DNA from: Rothia endophytica
GTDB lineage: Bacteria > Actinomycetota > Actinomycetes > Actinomycetales > Micrococcaceae
NCBI RefSeq assembly: GCF_928381505.1
Contig: NZ_CAKMSJ010000001.1
Coordinates: 62,001 to 126,000, forward strand
Direction of reading: 5' to 3'
Length of the DNA stretch: 64,000 bases
Part shown: positions 1 through 9,800 of the stretch, piece by piece
Position numbering within the stretch: position 1 is the stretch's first letter
Layout of the letters: each line of letters starts with the position of its first letter
Notes under the pieces: model-generated
The model's input: the letters and a program-made list of their open reading frames with translations, nothing else
Database searches by the model: none
What the model was told of the DNA's origin: nothing
Made by a program: the position numbers and the translations under genes

Positions 1-110
1 TCAAAATTCCCATGGTTCCGGGGCGCCGCTCTCTCAACCTAGCCAATAGCGCCTCTATCGCAATTTACGAGGCATGGCGGCAGCACGGGTTTCCCGGAGG
101 CCAAATCTAG
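1..110 (+). CDS. tRNA (cytidine(34)-2'-O)-methyltransferase, C-terminal end (SPOUT family, TrmL-like), partial
   Basis: Frame 3 is open from the window edge to a TAG at 108-110 and encodes the last 35 residues of a protein. The piece VPGRRSLNLANSASIAIYE is the typical C-terminal SPOUT motif, the part that forms the knotted AdoMet-binding loop and dimer interface in TrmL and other SpoU-type 2'-O-methyltransferases. TrmL methylates the ribose of wobble base 34 in tRNA-Leu. The gene starts outside the window, so the precise subfamily cannot be checked. It converges on the HtrA gene and shares the hairpin at 141-189 with it. Confidence 0.72.
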   Translation, partial: KIPMVPGRRSLNLANSASIAIYEAWRQHGFPGGQI

Positions 111-140
111 AGCCGGAGAGCTTTAGAGACTACCGGTTGC

Positions 141-189
141 AACGAAGCGGGGTGGGCCCACCTAACAGTGAGACCCACCCCGCTTCGTT
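141..189. terminator. bidirectional hairpin between trmL-like gene and htrA
   Basis: A perfect 16-bp stem (AACGAAGCGGGGTGGG at 141-156, its complement at 174-189) encloses a 17-nt loop between two convergent stop codons. There is no long T run on either side, so termination strength is uncertain, but position and stem length fit a shared transcription terminator. Confidence 0.7.
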
Positions 190-196
190 ATATCTA

Positions 197-1657
197 TTAG
201 CCAGCGTCCCTGGCATCGCCCAGGGTTACATCGACATCCTGAGTTGAGCCATTTCGGTTGACGGTCAAGCTAACCTTGCTACCAGCTGCCGCTTGCCGCA
301 CCGCAGCGGTAAGCTCAGTGGCTTCGCTGATAGAACGGCCGTTCACAGCAACCACAACATCCCCGCTGCGGAGCCCCGCCTGGTCAGCCGCACTGCCCCT
401 GACCACTTCCTGAATCAGGGCTCCGTCACCGAATGCCAGGGACTGATCATTATTAGCTGGTGACGTTGAAACACTAGCCCCCAGCAAACCGTGACTTGCA
501 GAACCATTCTCAATGATTTCCTGAGAAACGCGCTTGGCGTAGTTGATAGGGATGGCGAAGCCTACGCCGATGTTGCCGCTACTTGAACTGCCTGAATCGG
601 TGGAAGCAATCGCCACGTTAATTCCGATGACTTCACCGTCAGCATTGACCAAAGCGCCTCCCGAGTTGCCGGGATTAACCGCCGCATCGGTCTGAATAAC
701 ATTAATTGAAATTGTTGACTTGGTGTTGTTCTGTGGCTGCTGGCCAGGCACATCAAACTGGAAAGGGGAAGTGCCAAAAGGGTCCTGCTGGGCACTAGAG
801 TCGGTCTGCTGCTCATTAGCGGCAGATGATGCCACCTCGATGGTGCGCACCAGGTTAGACACGATACCTGTGGTTACCGTATTCTGTAGCCCCAGCGGAG
901 CACCGATGGCAATCGCTGTGTCACCCACATTGAGGTTCCCCGAGTCTCCCAGGGACGCCGGCGTGAGGGTCAGGCCCGAAACATCGTTAAGTTTGATGAC
1001 TGCCAGGTCACTGGTGGGGTCAGTACCCACGACACTGGCGGCACGAACCGAGCCATCGGAAAGCTGCACTTCAATCTCGGCTGATGCAGTCGCCCCGTCA
1101 AGCGTTACCACGTGGGTGTTAGTGAGGATATGCCCCTGATCATCAAGGACAACTCCAGAGCCTGAGCCAGATTCCCTCGTTGAAGCAGCCGAAATAGTCA
1201 CCGTTGAGGAGGTCGCTTTGGCTGCAGCAGCGGTTACAGCGTTAACAGAGTCGGTGTTATTGACGATGGTAGTGCCGCTACTGAGAGAAGCGATACCGGA
1301 GGCGGGGGAAGAGTCACTGGCTGCGACCACAGCCCCACCGGCGCCACCACCTAACAGAGCTGACAGTAGGGCAACCGCGGCTAAGGTCTTGATGCCGGGC
1401 TTTTTCTTTTGCGCTTGATCTTCGTAGCCCGCATCAGTGTTATAGGGAGCGGCCGGAGCTCCGTAAGGGGCATTGGGTGCCGGTTGCGGTTGATAGGCAC
1501 CAAATGAACCGTAAGCTGAACGCCCATAATCACCGGGGTAGGCTGTGTTCAGCGGAACGGTTTGGTCCTGGTCAGCAGGTGCCGGGTTCGGCTCACTTTC
1601 CCCCTGGGGCCTCTGAGGGTTCTGGGGGTTCTGGGGGTTCTGGGAATTCTCGGTCAT
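197..1657 (-). CDS. HtrA/DegP-type membrane-anchored serine protease with PDZ domain
   Basis: This 486-residue protein has a cytoplasmic N-terminal region rich in Pro, Gln and Tyr (about residues 1-86), one transmembrane segment (about 89-113) and an extracytoplasmic trypsin-like domain. The triad is visible: His182 in TNTHVV, Asp217 in TSDLAV and Ser332 in GNSGGAL. A PDZ domain fills about 388-480. A polar Gln/Ser-rich insert (about 275-312) precedes the catalytic serine. The family degrades misfolded extracytoplasmic proteins under envelope stress. The ATG at 1655-1657 opens the frame, followed by in-frame 9-base tandem repeats (TTCTGGGGG on the plus strand) that encode repeated QNP. The assignment to the family is firm; which HtrA paralogue it corresponds to is not determined. 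Confidence 0.93.
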   Translation of the reverse strand: MTENSQNPQNPQNPQRPQGESEPNPAPADQDQTVPLNTAYPGDYGRSAYGSFGAYQPQPAPNAPYGAPAAPYNTDAGYEDQAQKKKPGIKTLAAVALLSALLGGGAGGAVVAASDSSPASGIASLSSGTTIVNNTDSVNAVTAAAAKATSSTVTISAASTRESGSGSGVVLDDQGHILTNTHVVTLDGATASAEIEVQLSDGSVRAASVVGTDPTSDLAVIKLNDVSGLTLTPASLGDSGNLNVGDTAIAIGAPLGLQNTVTTGIVSNLVRTIEVASSAANEQQTDSSAQQDPFGTSPFQFDVPGQQPQNNTKSTISINVIQTDAAVNPGNSGGALVNADGEVIGINVAIASTDSGSSSSGNIGVGFAIPINYAKRVSQEIIENGSASHGLLGASVSTSPANNDQSLAFGDGALIQEVVRGSAADQAGLRSGDVVVAVNGRSISEATELTAAVRQAAAGSKVSLTVNRNGSTQDVDVTLGDARDAG

Positions 1658-1937
1658 GAGCGTATGTCCTTCATCATCAATTCAGCGCCCCCGACCTGGC
1701 TGGCGCATGTTCGTCAGCTTATTATTCTCCACGCATCTGGATTCACTGTGAAGATTAGCTGTGCTTTAACTGGGAGCCAGGTTTGGAGGAAAGTTCAGTA
1801 ATAAACCCATATTTACCCCTGAAAATTGCTCGCCCTGTGCTCACCGCGAAAGGTTAGCTCCAGCAGGGCGCCATAGAGTGATTTACGCCCTATGATGAAA
1901 ACAGAGCAATGTTCGGACCATTACACCAAGGGGAAAT

Positions 1938-4010
1938 ATGTCACGCACACGACTCACGAGTGCTTCACTACTCGCTGCCCTAGGGCTGGCCCTAGGCCCC
2001 GCCGCCTACGCTGAAGCACCGTTTGATTTAGATCCCGGTGTCCGTGTAGCCGATACCACCAGTTCCCTGGGCAATACTTCCAGTCTTGAAACTGATATCT
2101 CAAATCTTTCAAGCAGTCAGCGGGTTAATCTCTTTGTGGTGACGGTTGATAGCTTTGAGGCACCTTCCAGCTCCTCCGAATGGGCTAGCCGGTTCGCTGA
2201 GCTCAACAACTTTGGTGCCCAGGATGTTCTGTTAGTTATTGCTACCGAAGACCGCCAGGCCTACTTCATTGCCGGTGACACTTCGGTTCTTTCGAGGGAC
2301 CAGCAAAACACCATCTACAATGATTACATCTACCCCAAACTCACCCAACTTGACTTCCAGGGGGCTGCCGACGCCGCGGTCACAGGAATCGAAGAAACAG
2401 CGGTTTCAAGTGGCACCGGTGGATCTGGTTCCTCAGGCTCTGATACCTCACGCGCAACCGAAGTGATGGTGGGCGGCGGCACTTTGTTGGGTGTTGCCGC
2501 AGTGGCCGGCGGTGGCGCTCTGCTCTTGAGCCGTAGCCGTTCTGCCCGTAAGGGTCAGCGCACAGAAGGCGGCCGCCCAGGCGCCTCCTCTGCCCAGCAG
2601 CCTCCCCAGTCCAGTATCCAGCAACTGCGCCAGCAGGCCGGTGAGCTACTCATTTCAACCGACGACGCTATTGCCCACTCCTTGCAAGAAGTTGAGTTTG
2701 CTCGCCTGCAATACGGCGAAGATGCGGTAACCCCTTACCTGGCAGCTGTTGAAGAAGCTAAGTCTCACATGCAGCGATCTTTCCAGTTGCAAAAACAGCT
2801 TGATGACGATATTCCTGACACCGAAGCCGATCAGCGTGCCTGGCTCAGCGAGATTATCGCTAGAACCCAAGACGCGCAGAAGGCACTCAGCGAACAGGAA
2901 GATAACTTCGCTAAGCTTCGTCAGCTGGAGCACAATGCCCCGCAGGCTCTAGAGTCCCTAGCTACTGAAATTAAGCAAACAGAGCAGCTCTTCCCCGCAG
3001 CTGAACGCTCACTCACTGCGATGGCTGCAGCCTACGCCCCTAGCGCCTTCGCCACGGTGGCGGACAATATCGAAGAAGCCGAGGCCCGTCTTGAATTCGC
3101 CCGAAACACCGAGCAGGAAGCTGAGGAGCAGCTTGCTACCAATCGCAGTGGTGCCATCATCAAATTACGTGCCGCTGAAGAGGCCCTGGGGCAGGCCAAG
3201 GGTCTTTTGGAGTCCATTGATCACGCGTCCAAAGACCTCGATGCAACGGCCGCGTCCCTCGACAGCGCTCTCATCATTGCCGACCGAGATGTAGCTCAGG
3301 CTAAAGAACTGGCTCGCAGCGGAGCCGGAAGCAGTAGCCAGTTGCAAGGTGCAGCAGCAGGAGTTGAAGCAGTGCTGGGTCAAATTCGAGCAGAACGCCA
3401 TAAGGGACTAATTGACCCCTACCTTCTGAGCCAGCGCCTGCACGAAGTGCGCTCCGAACTAGATACCGCCTTAGGCTCTGTACGTCAGATCCACGAACAG
3501 CAACAGTCAGCACGCCAGACACTGGGCCATGCACTGGTTTCAGCCCAAGCCCAGGTATCTGCCGCTAGTGAATATGTGTGGGCCCGACGCGGCGGGGTGA
3601 AGGCAGAGGCTCGAACCCGCCTGCGTGAAGCTGAGCGCCACCTCCAAGAGGCGCAGCGGCTGCAAACCTCAGACCCATTGACCGCACTGGCTAACGCCAA
3701 TGACGCTATTAGATTGGCCAACGAGGCCCAGAACATCGCCCGCAACGACGTCGATCACTTCAACAACAGCGGCTACGGTGGTCGCGGTGGTAATAATGGC
3801 AACTTCAACTCGGCAATGCTGGGCGGCATTCTGCTGGGCACCTTGCTGGGCGGAAACAACAGCAGCAGCGGTGGCTTTGGCGGAGGAAGCTGGGGCGGGG
3901 GCTCCTTCGGAGGTGGCTTTGGCGGAGGTGGCGGCTTTGGTGGCGGCTTTGGTGGCGGCTTCGGCGGAGGTGGCTGGGGCTCAGGCGGTGGTGCCGGTGG
4001 CAACTTCTAA
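1938..4010 (+). CDS. TPM domain-containing secreted/membrane protein with coiled coil and Gly-rich tail
   Basis: The 690-residue product starts with a signal peptide that probably ends near residue 25 (AAYA-EA). Residues about 30-150 form a TPM domain (YgcG/Psb32 family), with typical segments such as VNLFVVTVDSF and DVLLVIATEDR. A hydrophobic segment (about 175-197) is followed by basic residues, then by a long Glu/Ala/Gln-rich helical region (about 225-600) predicted to be a coiled coil. The last 70 residues are mostly Gly with Phe and Trp. The start ATG has an upstream AGGGGAAA-type site. The gene lies 161 bases before pspA on the same strand, and the coiled coil resembles PspA in composition, which suggests a shared membrane-stress role. 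The biochemical activity is unknown; TPM was named for a reported phosphatase activity in plants. Confidence 0.85.
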   Translation: MSRTRLTSASLLAALGLALGPAAYAEAPFDLDPGVRVADTTSSLGNTSSLETDISNLSSSQRVNLFVVTVDSFEAPSSSSEWASRFAELNNFGAQDVLLVIATEDRQAYFIAGDTSVLSRDQQNTIYNDYIYPKLTQLDFQGAADAAVTGIEETAVSSGTGGSGSSGSDTSRATEVMVGGGTLLGVAAVAGGGALLLSRSRSARKGQRTEGGRPGASSAQQPPQSSIQQLRQQAGELLISTDDAIAHSLQEVEFARLQYGEDAVTPYLAAVEEAKSHMQRSFQLQKQLDDDIPDTEADQRAWLSEIIARTQDAQKALSEQEDNFAKLRQLEHNAPQALESLATEIKQTEQLFPAAERSLTAMAAAYAPSAFATVADNIEEAEARLEFARNTEQEAEEQLATNRSGAIIKLRAAEEALGQAKGLLESIDHASKDLDATAASLDSALIIADRDVAQAKELARSGAGSSSQLQGAAAGVEAVLGQIRAERHKGLIDPYLLSQRLHEVRSELDTALGSVRQIHEQQQSARQTLGHALVSAQAQVSAASEYVWARRGGVKAEARTRLREAERHLQEAQRLQTSDPLTALANANDAIRLANEAQNIARNDVDHFNNSGYGGRGGNNGNFNSAMLGGILLGTLLGGNNSSSGGFGGGSWGGGSFGGGFGGGGGFGGGFGGGFGGGGWGSGGGAGGNF

Positions 4011-4171
4011 GCAGCACCCTCCCCTAAAGGCGGGCTCATAGAACACCCAATTTCGCCCAGAACGTAGCATCAGACACCCCTAACCCCTAGCCCAGGGGCG
4101 GGCGTCCTGAGACAATAAAACAAGTGGTCATGTGCCCGACGCCTGACCCGCAATACCCGAAAGGTAGACCC

Positions 4172-4885
4172 ATGGCAAAGCAGACTATTTTTAGCCGCAT
4201 CGCACAGCTTACCAAGGCAAACATTAACTCCCTGCTCGATGCTGCAGAGGATCCTCAGAAGATGCTGGATCAGATGGTTCGTGACTACACCAACAATATT
4301 GCAGAGGCTGAGCAGGCTGTTGCTCAGACTATCGGCAATCTGCGTATGCTCGAAGAAGACCATGCAGAAGATACCCGTGAAGCGAGCGAATGGGGCTCAA
4401 AGGCTCTAGCTGCCTCTAGCAAAGCCGATGAATTCCGTGCTGCTGGTGACACCGCCAACGCTGATAAGTTCGACAACCTTGCGCGCGTTGCCCTTGGTCG
4501 CCAGATGCAGGCAGAGAACGAAGCCTCAGCTATCGAACCTCAGATTCAGTCACAGACCGAAATCGTGGAGAAGCTCAAGGTTGGGCTGACTCAGATGAAG
4601 GAAAAGCTGGGCGAAATCTCACGCAAGCGCGATGAGCTCAACGCTCGCCAGAAATCTGCTGCTGCCCAGTCACAGGTGCACGATGCCCTCAAGTCCTTTG
4701 ACGTTATGGACCCCACCAGCGAAATCTCCCGTTTTGAGGACAAGGTTCGCCGTGAGGAAGCAAAGGTTCGTGGGCAGCAGGAGCTCGCAGCGTCCTCCTT
4801 GGACGCCCAGTTCAACGACCTTGAATCGCTGGGCCGTGAGGCTGAGCTTGATGCACGACTCGCTGCTCTCAAAAACGGCAAGTAA
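4172..4885 (+). CDS. pspA: PspA/IM30 family membrane-stress protein
   Basis: The 237-residue product is an almost entirely helical coiled coil, beginning MAKQTIFSRIAQLTKANINS, with the family's characteristic run DPQKMLDQMVRDY near residues 30-42. PspA/IM30/Vipp1 proteins are ESCRT-III-like: they bind the inner face of stressed membranes and oligomerise. The ATG at 4172 is chosen over an in-frame GTG at 4124 because homologues begin at this point and a GAAAGG ribosome site lies 8 bases upstream. It follows the TPM protein on the same strand and is closed by the hairpin at 4936-4964. No PspF-like or other dedicated regulator is seen nearby. Confidence 0.92.
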   Translation: MAKQTIFSRIAQLTKANINSLLDAAEDPQKMLDQMVRDYTNNIAEAEQAVAQTIGNLRMLEEDHAEDTREASEWGSKALAASSKADEFRAAGDTANADKFDNLARVALGRQMQAENEASAIEPQIQSQTEIVEKLKVGLTQMKEKLGEISRKRDELNARQKSAAAQSQVHDALKSFDVMDPTSEISRFEDKVRREEAKVRGQQELAASSLDAQFNDLESLGREAELDARLAALKNGK

Positions 4886-4935
4886 GCTCCCCAGCTCCTA
4901 GCCTCTCTTATGCAGGGTTAGAAGTGATTAAAGGA

Positions 4936-4964
4936 GCCGGGCACCGCTCTTAGTGGCGCCCGGC
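4936..4964. terminator. hairpin between pspA and udk
   Basis: GCCGGGCACC at 4936-4945 pairs with GGCGCCCGGC at 4955-4964 with one wobble pair and a 9-nt loop. It lies between convergent genes, so it probably serves both; only CCCCTTACTTT follows on the plus strand. Confidence 0.7.
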
Positions 4965-4989
4965 CCCTTACTTTAAGCCCTGGTTTGTA

Positions 4990-5613
4990 CTACTTCTCTG
5001 CCCACCCGTGGATTTGCCCGTTGACACGATGGAACAGCATATCTAAAGCAACAAGGTTCGCTCCTTCAGGAATAATCATGTCCGCGTGACGTTTTGAAGG
5101 CTCGACGTGGAGCTCATGCATGGGCTTAACGGTGGCGAGATACTGGCTTTCAACCGACTCAATACTGCGGCCACGCTCAATGACATCTCTGCGTAGTCGA
5201 CGCAGAATGCGTACATCCGCATCAGTATCAACGAAAATTTTGATATCGCACAGTTTTCGGATTTCTTCCTCAACGAAGATGAGAATGCCCTCAAGAATAA
5301 TAATCCTCTGAGGCTGAACAATCATCGTTTCTTCTGAGCGATTATGGTCGGTGAAGTCATACACCGGAGTCTCGATAGTCTGACCGGCGATGAGAGCCTT
5401 GAGATGGGTGACCAGGAGGTCATTATCGAAGGCTGTGGGTGCATCGTAGTTAAGTTCAGTACGCTCATCGTAAGTGAGATGATCATTGCGCTTGTAGTAG
5501 TTATCGTGATAAATCACCCCTACCTGACCGTTGAAGCGCTTGAGAAGTGAGTTGGTGAGCGTCGTCTTGCCGGAGCCGGTGCCGCCTGCAATACCAATAA
5601 TGAGGGGTTTCAT
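4990..5613 (-). CDS. udk: uridine kinase
   Basis: The 207-residue cytoplasmic enzyme phosphorylates uridine (and usually cytidine) to the monophosphate in pyrimidine salvage. The Walker A motif GGTGSGKTT is at residues 10-18, YHDNYY (about 35-40) matches the uridine-kinase substrate region, and IIILEGILIF plus DTDADVRILRRLRRD follow in the usual order. Length and the full set of motifs match the family. The ATG at 5611-5613 is directly upstream of the conserved KPLIIGIAGG start. The gene stands alone with a long upstream region. Confidence 0.93.
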   Translation of the reverse strand: MKPLIIGIAGGTGSGKTTLTNSLLKRFNGQVGVIYHDNYYKRNDHLTYDERTELNYDAPTAFDNDLLVTHLKALIAGQTIETPVYDFTDHNRSEETMIVQPQRIIILEGILIFVEEEIRKLCDIKIFVDTDADVRILRRLRRDVIERGRSIESVESQYLATVKPMHELHVEPSKRHADMIIPEGANLVALDMLFHRVNGQIHGWAEK

Positions 5614-5983
5614 GAGTCTCTTCTGCCGTTTGTGTGGAGAACTTCCTTAATTGTGACATGTTTATGACATCAGGGCGTGGAAGCCTTGGAGGGTTAACTG
5701 TCTACCTTCAGTTAATTTCTTTGCCCGCCAACCTAGGTTTTTGTCCCCCTATCTGACTGAATCCAGCTTGCCTCATTAGAAAACATTTACTTGATATAGA
5801 AACTTTATAACTCTTTTCTACTAGGTGCTTTATAAATTTAAACGTTATTTATTCTTCACAGAAAATTATTGGTGACCCTAAGCTAAGTTTTTATAATTCC
5901 AATGAGACTCCCTCCTTTTGGGGGACAAAACCCGTATAGTAAATGGAAGCACATGCCTGCCTTTCCCCCACAAAGGACTAACC
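5614..5983. other. AT-rich intergenic region between divergent udk and a small PH-like gene
   Basis: These 370 bases are clearly poorer in G+C than their surroundings, especially 5770-5900. No coding frame is convincing. A TATAGT hexamer at 5935-5940 would be a good -10 element for the plus-strand gene, but no matching -35 is seen. No riboswitch class was recognised. Confidence 0.5.
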
Positions 5984-6424
5984 ATGATGAAATTCAAAAA
6001 CTGGGTCAATGAAACCTTCGACTCCCCCTCCCTGAATCAGGTCTTCTCCTACCATTCATCTCATCAGAAACAGCTGAAGAAGCTGCAAAAGGCGTTGCAC
6101 ATGGCTGATTCACTTCTCGGCCGCGAGACTGTCTTAGAAATTGCCCCCGGACGCTTTTCTGGCTTTGGGGATTCAGTTCTTTTCGTGACCAGTCAGCGTC
6201 TGCTGATCACTAAAAACAGTTTTCAATCCGGCCATTTAGTTTCGCTAGACCTCGATAGTCTTGAGAACGCGCGCCTGTCCTACCAGCCACTTGCAGGCCA
6301 TACTCTATCCCTAGGCGATGGTGCGCACCGCTTTACACGCATCCCCGCTGGTTTTGCCAACAGCTTACGTAAAGCACTCTTTGAAGAGCAGAAAACATTT
6401 TCCCAGATGGCCCAGGCCGACTAA
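5984..6424 (+). CDS. hypothetical protein, possible bacterial PH-like domain
   Basis: The 146-residue product has no signal peptide or membrane segment. After a helical N-terminal part rich in Lys and Gln (about 1-40) comes a beta-rich segment including VLFVTSQRLLITKNSF and HLVSLDLDSLENARLSY. The pattern 'expressed as a strand, then a T-x-x-R-L turn, then another strand' is typical of bacterial PH/YokE-like domains in which membrane or lipid binding has been proposed. The start is one of two adjacent ATGs (5984 and 5987) with AAAGGA 8-12 bases upstream, rather than an earlier in-frame GTG/TTG-type start at 5918. It is flanked by an AT-rich leader and a strong terminator, so it is probably a single-gene transcript. 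The function is unknown. Confidence 0.6.
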   Translation: MMKFKNWVNETFDSPSLNQVFSYHSSHQKQLKKLQKALHMADSLLGRETVLEIAPGRFSGFGDSVLFVTSQRLLITKNSFQSGHLVSLDLDSLENARLSYQPLAGHTLSLGDGAHRFTRIPAGFANSLRKALFEEQKTFSQMAQAD

Positions 6425-6455
6425 AGCCTTCAAGATCGCTGTGTACACGATATAG

Positions 6456-6490
6456 ACCTGCAATTGGTGCCCCCGGTACCAATTGCAGGT
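6456..6490 (+). terminator. intrinsic terminator of the PH-like gene
   Basis: A perfect 13-bp stem (ACCTGCAATTGGT at 6456-6468 with its complement at 6478-6490) and a 9-nt loop are followed by TTTTATT. This is a textbook plus-strand terminator 31 bases after the stop codon. Confidence 0.88.
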
Positions 6491-6525
6491 TTTTATTGCC
6501 CTCATCCGCGCATATAGTTAAAAAG

Positions 6526-6555
6526 AAAAGCGCCTCACTTTCGTGAGGCGCTTTT
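6526..6555. terminator. terminator of the initiator tRNA gene
   Basis: AAAAGCGCCTCAC at 6526-6538 pairs perfectly with GTGAGGCGCTTTT at 6543-6555 around a 4-nt loop. The A and T tracts make it a good terminator in both directions; it sits 5 bases beyond the CCA end of the minus-strand tRNA. Confidence 0.88.
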
Positions 6556-6560
6556 CGTCT

Positions 6561-6637
6561 TGGTTGCGGGGAGAGGATTTGAACCTCTGACCTCCGGGTT
6601 ATGAGCCCGGCGAGCTACCGAACTGCTCCACCCCGCG
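6561..6637 (-). tRNA. initiator tRNA-fMet (anticodon CAT)
   Basis: The minus strand folds as a 77-nt tRNA with an encoded CCA. The anticodon CAT is at 6603-6601 (reverse). Two initiator hallmarks are visible: C1 faces A72, so the acceptor end is unpaired at the first position, and the anticodon stem carries the GGG/CCC pairs (CCGGGCTCATAACCCGG). GGTTCAAATCC forms the T arm. These features separate it from elongator tRNA-Met. Confidence 0.95.
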
Positions 6638-6758
6638 GCGACTTATATAACTATACGCACCCCGCAGGCAGTGCGCAAGCCGAAAGGGGCATTTGTGACC
6701 CACCCCTCAAAAGCTTCACGCGGGCCAACCAGATGAACCACCGATGGAACGCTAAAAA

Positions 6759-6793
6759 GGGTGGTGCCCGCCCCGACAGGGAAGGCACCACCC
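6759..6793 (-). terminator. terminator of the UPF0182 gene
   Basis: GGGTGGTGCC at 6759-6768 and GGCACCACCC at 6784-6793 form a perfect 10-bp stem. On the minus strand it is followed by a T run (complement of AAAAA at 6754-6758), 38 bases after the UPF0182 stop codon. Confidence 0.8.
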
Positions 6794-6831
6794 TCTCGCT
6801 TAGCTCTGTCTCCCTAGATCAGAGGCTAGCA

Positions 6832-9800
6832 CTAGCGATTAGCTGACGCACTAGCAGTTGCCAGCGCCGAAGCGCTAGCACCGCTTGCGGGCTGAGAAGC
6901 AACGGTACCTTCAACACCGTCAGCCTCAAGAGCCCGTTGCAGAGCCTCATTCAGACGATTCTGAGCTTCACCATAGGCAGCCCAGTCACCATTCTTCATA
7001 GCAGCATCTGCATCTTCCATGGCGGTCTGAGCGTCCTCAAGAGCACCCTGCAGACCAGCAGCATCACTAGGAGCCGAGCCAGAAGAACCGGTATCAGCAG
7101 CTTCAGTGTCAGTTGCCTGAGCAGCTTCAGCCTCATTCACGCCGGCATCCGCTGCAGTTTCAGCGCCAGAAGAACCGCCAAAGAGCTCATTCAGTGCCTC
7201 ATCAAGCGTGGGAGCAAAGCCAACGTTCTCACCGAAACCAACCAGTACGCGGCGCAGTGACGGGTAGGCTGCATCGCCCGATGACTGTACGTAAACAGGC
7301 TGGACGTAGAGAATACCGTCGCCCACAGGCAGAGTCAGCAGGTTACCGTTGATGACCGATGATGCACCGGTACGTAGCAGGTTCAGCTCGGTAGAGACCG
7401 CTGTATCAGAGTCAAAGACGTTCTGAGCCTGACCGGGGCCAGGGACAACTGACGAGCGGGGAAGCTCCAGCAAGGAGAGCTTGCCGTAATTCTCGCGCTT
7501 CTCGCCGTCCTGACCGGTACCAGCATCACCATTAGCAGACAGGAAGCCGTACATAACGTTACGGGTGTTGCTATCTGACTGCTGCGGGATGAAGGAGGTA
7601 GTCAGCGAGAAGTTCGCTGAATCTTCCCCTGGCATCTGCAGAGACATGTAGTAAGGCGGAAGCGGCTGGCCGCTATCGTTGGTGGGATCGTTAGGAATAG
7701 ACCAGAGATCATCACCGGCGTAGAGGCTATTAGCGCGAGTCACGTGGTAGGCGTTGAGCACCTCACGCTGAACCTTGAAAAGATCCTGCGGGTAACGTAC
7801 GTGATCAATCAGTGAAGCGCTCATTTCGCTATAAGGCTTCACGGTCTCGGGGAAAACCTTCTGCCAAGACTTCAGCACAGGGTCTTCGTCATCCCAGGCA
7901 TAGAGGTTAACCGAACCATCGTAAGCGTTGACCGTTGCCTTCACCGAGTTACGGATGTAGTTAACCCGCTCGCTGGGCAGCGCCTGGGCAATGCCGGTGG
8001 CGGTGTCAGAGTCAGCAGTTGCGTTATCAAGCTCAGCTGACTGGGAGTAGGGGTACTGGTTGCTGGTGGTGTAAGCATCAACAATCCAAACCACCTGATC
8101 ATCAACAATCGCAGGGTAAGGGTTGCCATCCACAGTCAGGTAGGGAGCTACCTTCTGAACACGCTCAGAGGGGTTGCGATCGTAGAGAATCTGGGATTCA
8201 GGACGCACCGCATCAGAAAGCAGAATGTCAGATGACTGGTACTTGATAGCGTAGGCAAGACGGTTAAAGGGGTTACCGATGTTAGGCCCGCCGTTACCGC
8301 TGAAGGTGTACTTGGCGTCAGCACCACTCTCATCGTCCGTGGTCTGGGGGCGGTCAAGCTCCAGCGGCTCATCCTCGGGGGTTCCACCAACAATGGAGTA
8401 GTCGGGGGATGATTCACCGAAGTAGATACGGGGCTCATAGCTCTCGCTAATGTCACCGGTTGCCTGGATGCCAGACTGGATGAACTTGGGCTTACCGTCG
8501 GCTTCTACCTGGTTGCCGTAAGCTGCGATAACGCCGTAACCGTGGGTGTAGACCACGTGCTGGTTAACCCAGGACGAACCGGAGTTCTGCGCGGGGTTTA
8601 GCTCACGGGCGGCAATAACGGTGTCCGTGGGGGTGCCGTCAATTTCGTAGCGGTCCACTGAGAGGTTTTGCCCAAACTGGTAGTAAGGGCGGAACTGCTG
8701 CAGCTGCGCGAAAGCCCCGGAAACCACGTTGGGGTCCAGTAGGCGAATATTCGAGACAGTCTCACTTTCACCGGATAGGGTTCCAGCGACGGTTGAAGTT
8801 TTCGCGTCGTAATTAGTGACCTCGATGGCATCCAGACCGTAAGCAGCGCGAGTAGCGTCAATATTGCGCTGGATGTAGGGTTCTTCAGCAGCCTGCTCGT
8901 TGGGTACTACCTGGAAGCGCTGAACGATCCAGGGGTAGAGGCTACCAGCAACCAGAGAAGCAATAACCAGCACCGCGGTACCAATCATGGGAAGACGCCA
9001 ATTACCGTTGATGGCTGCCACGATAAAGAGAACCGCGACCAGCAGAGCCGCAATAGCGAGAATGGCCTTGACCGGGATGATGGAGTTTACGTCACTGTAC
9101 ATAGCGCCAGCCCAAGAACCGGACTGGTCCTGAGTAGTGTTGTAACGATCCAGCCAGAGCACAGCCGCGGTCAGCAGCAAGAAGATGCCACCCAGAATAG
9201 CGAAGTGCCGGCGGAAAGCCTTAGTCGTGGTAATGCCCTTTTCGTGTACCAGAATGCCACCGTAGAAGTAGTGCATGACCAGAGCTGCCATCGCTGCAAA
9301 AATGACGATGGTGCGCAGAACACCGGTCAGCAGATTCAGGAAGGGCAGGGTGAACATAAAGAAGCCCAGATCAATACCGAACTCAGCATCGGTGGCGCCA
9401 AAGCTCTCACCGTTGAAGAAAAGTAGAACGGTCTCCCACTGGGACATAGCCCCGGTGCCAATAAAAGCACCCAGGAGCAGAGGCACTGCAATCAACAGCA
9501 CCTTACGCATCGAATCAACGCTATCGCGGTAGCGTGCCATGTTCTGATTGAACATTTCTTGAAAATCAGCGTAGGGATCGGGCAGCGGGTTGCCCTCAGC
9601 ATCGACTCTGGGGCCACGCTGTTGAGGACGCTTGGGGTTGGGAGTTTGCAGTTCGCCGCGCTTGTAAGCGTAGAAGAGGCTTGCCCAGATCGCTAACCCT
9701 GAAATCAGAGCCACCACAGCAAAAATGATAATGCGGGTGAGATTTTCGGTGATGAACACCTTGAGGTAGCCCAGCTGGTTGTACCAGAGGACGTCGGTGT

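Noticed and set aside
1606-1650. 9-base tandem repeats at the start of htrA as a phase-variation switch
   Set aside because: The unit is a multiple of three and encodes QNP, so changes in number alter only the length of a disordered tail, not the reading frame.
3773-4003. Minus-strand Pro-rich open frame
   Set aside because: It is the antisense of the Gly-rich codons in the TPM protein tail; the Pro run is a mirror of GGN codons, not a gene.
5614-5983. Riboswitch or small RNA in the AT-rich leader
   Set aside because: No known aptamer pattern, stable stem or terminator was recognised; the composition alone is not enough.
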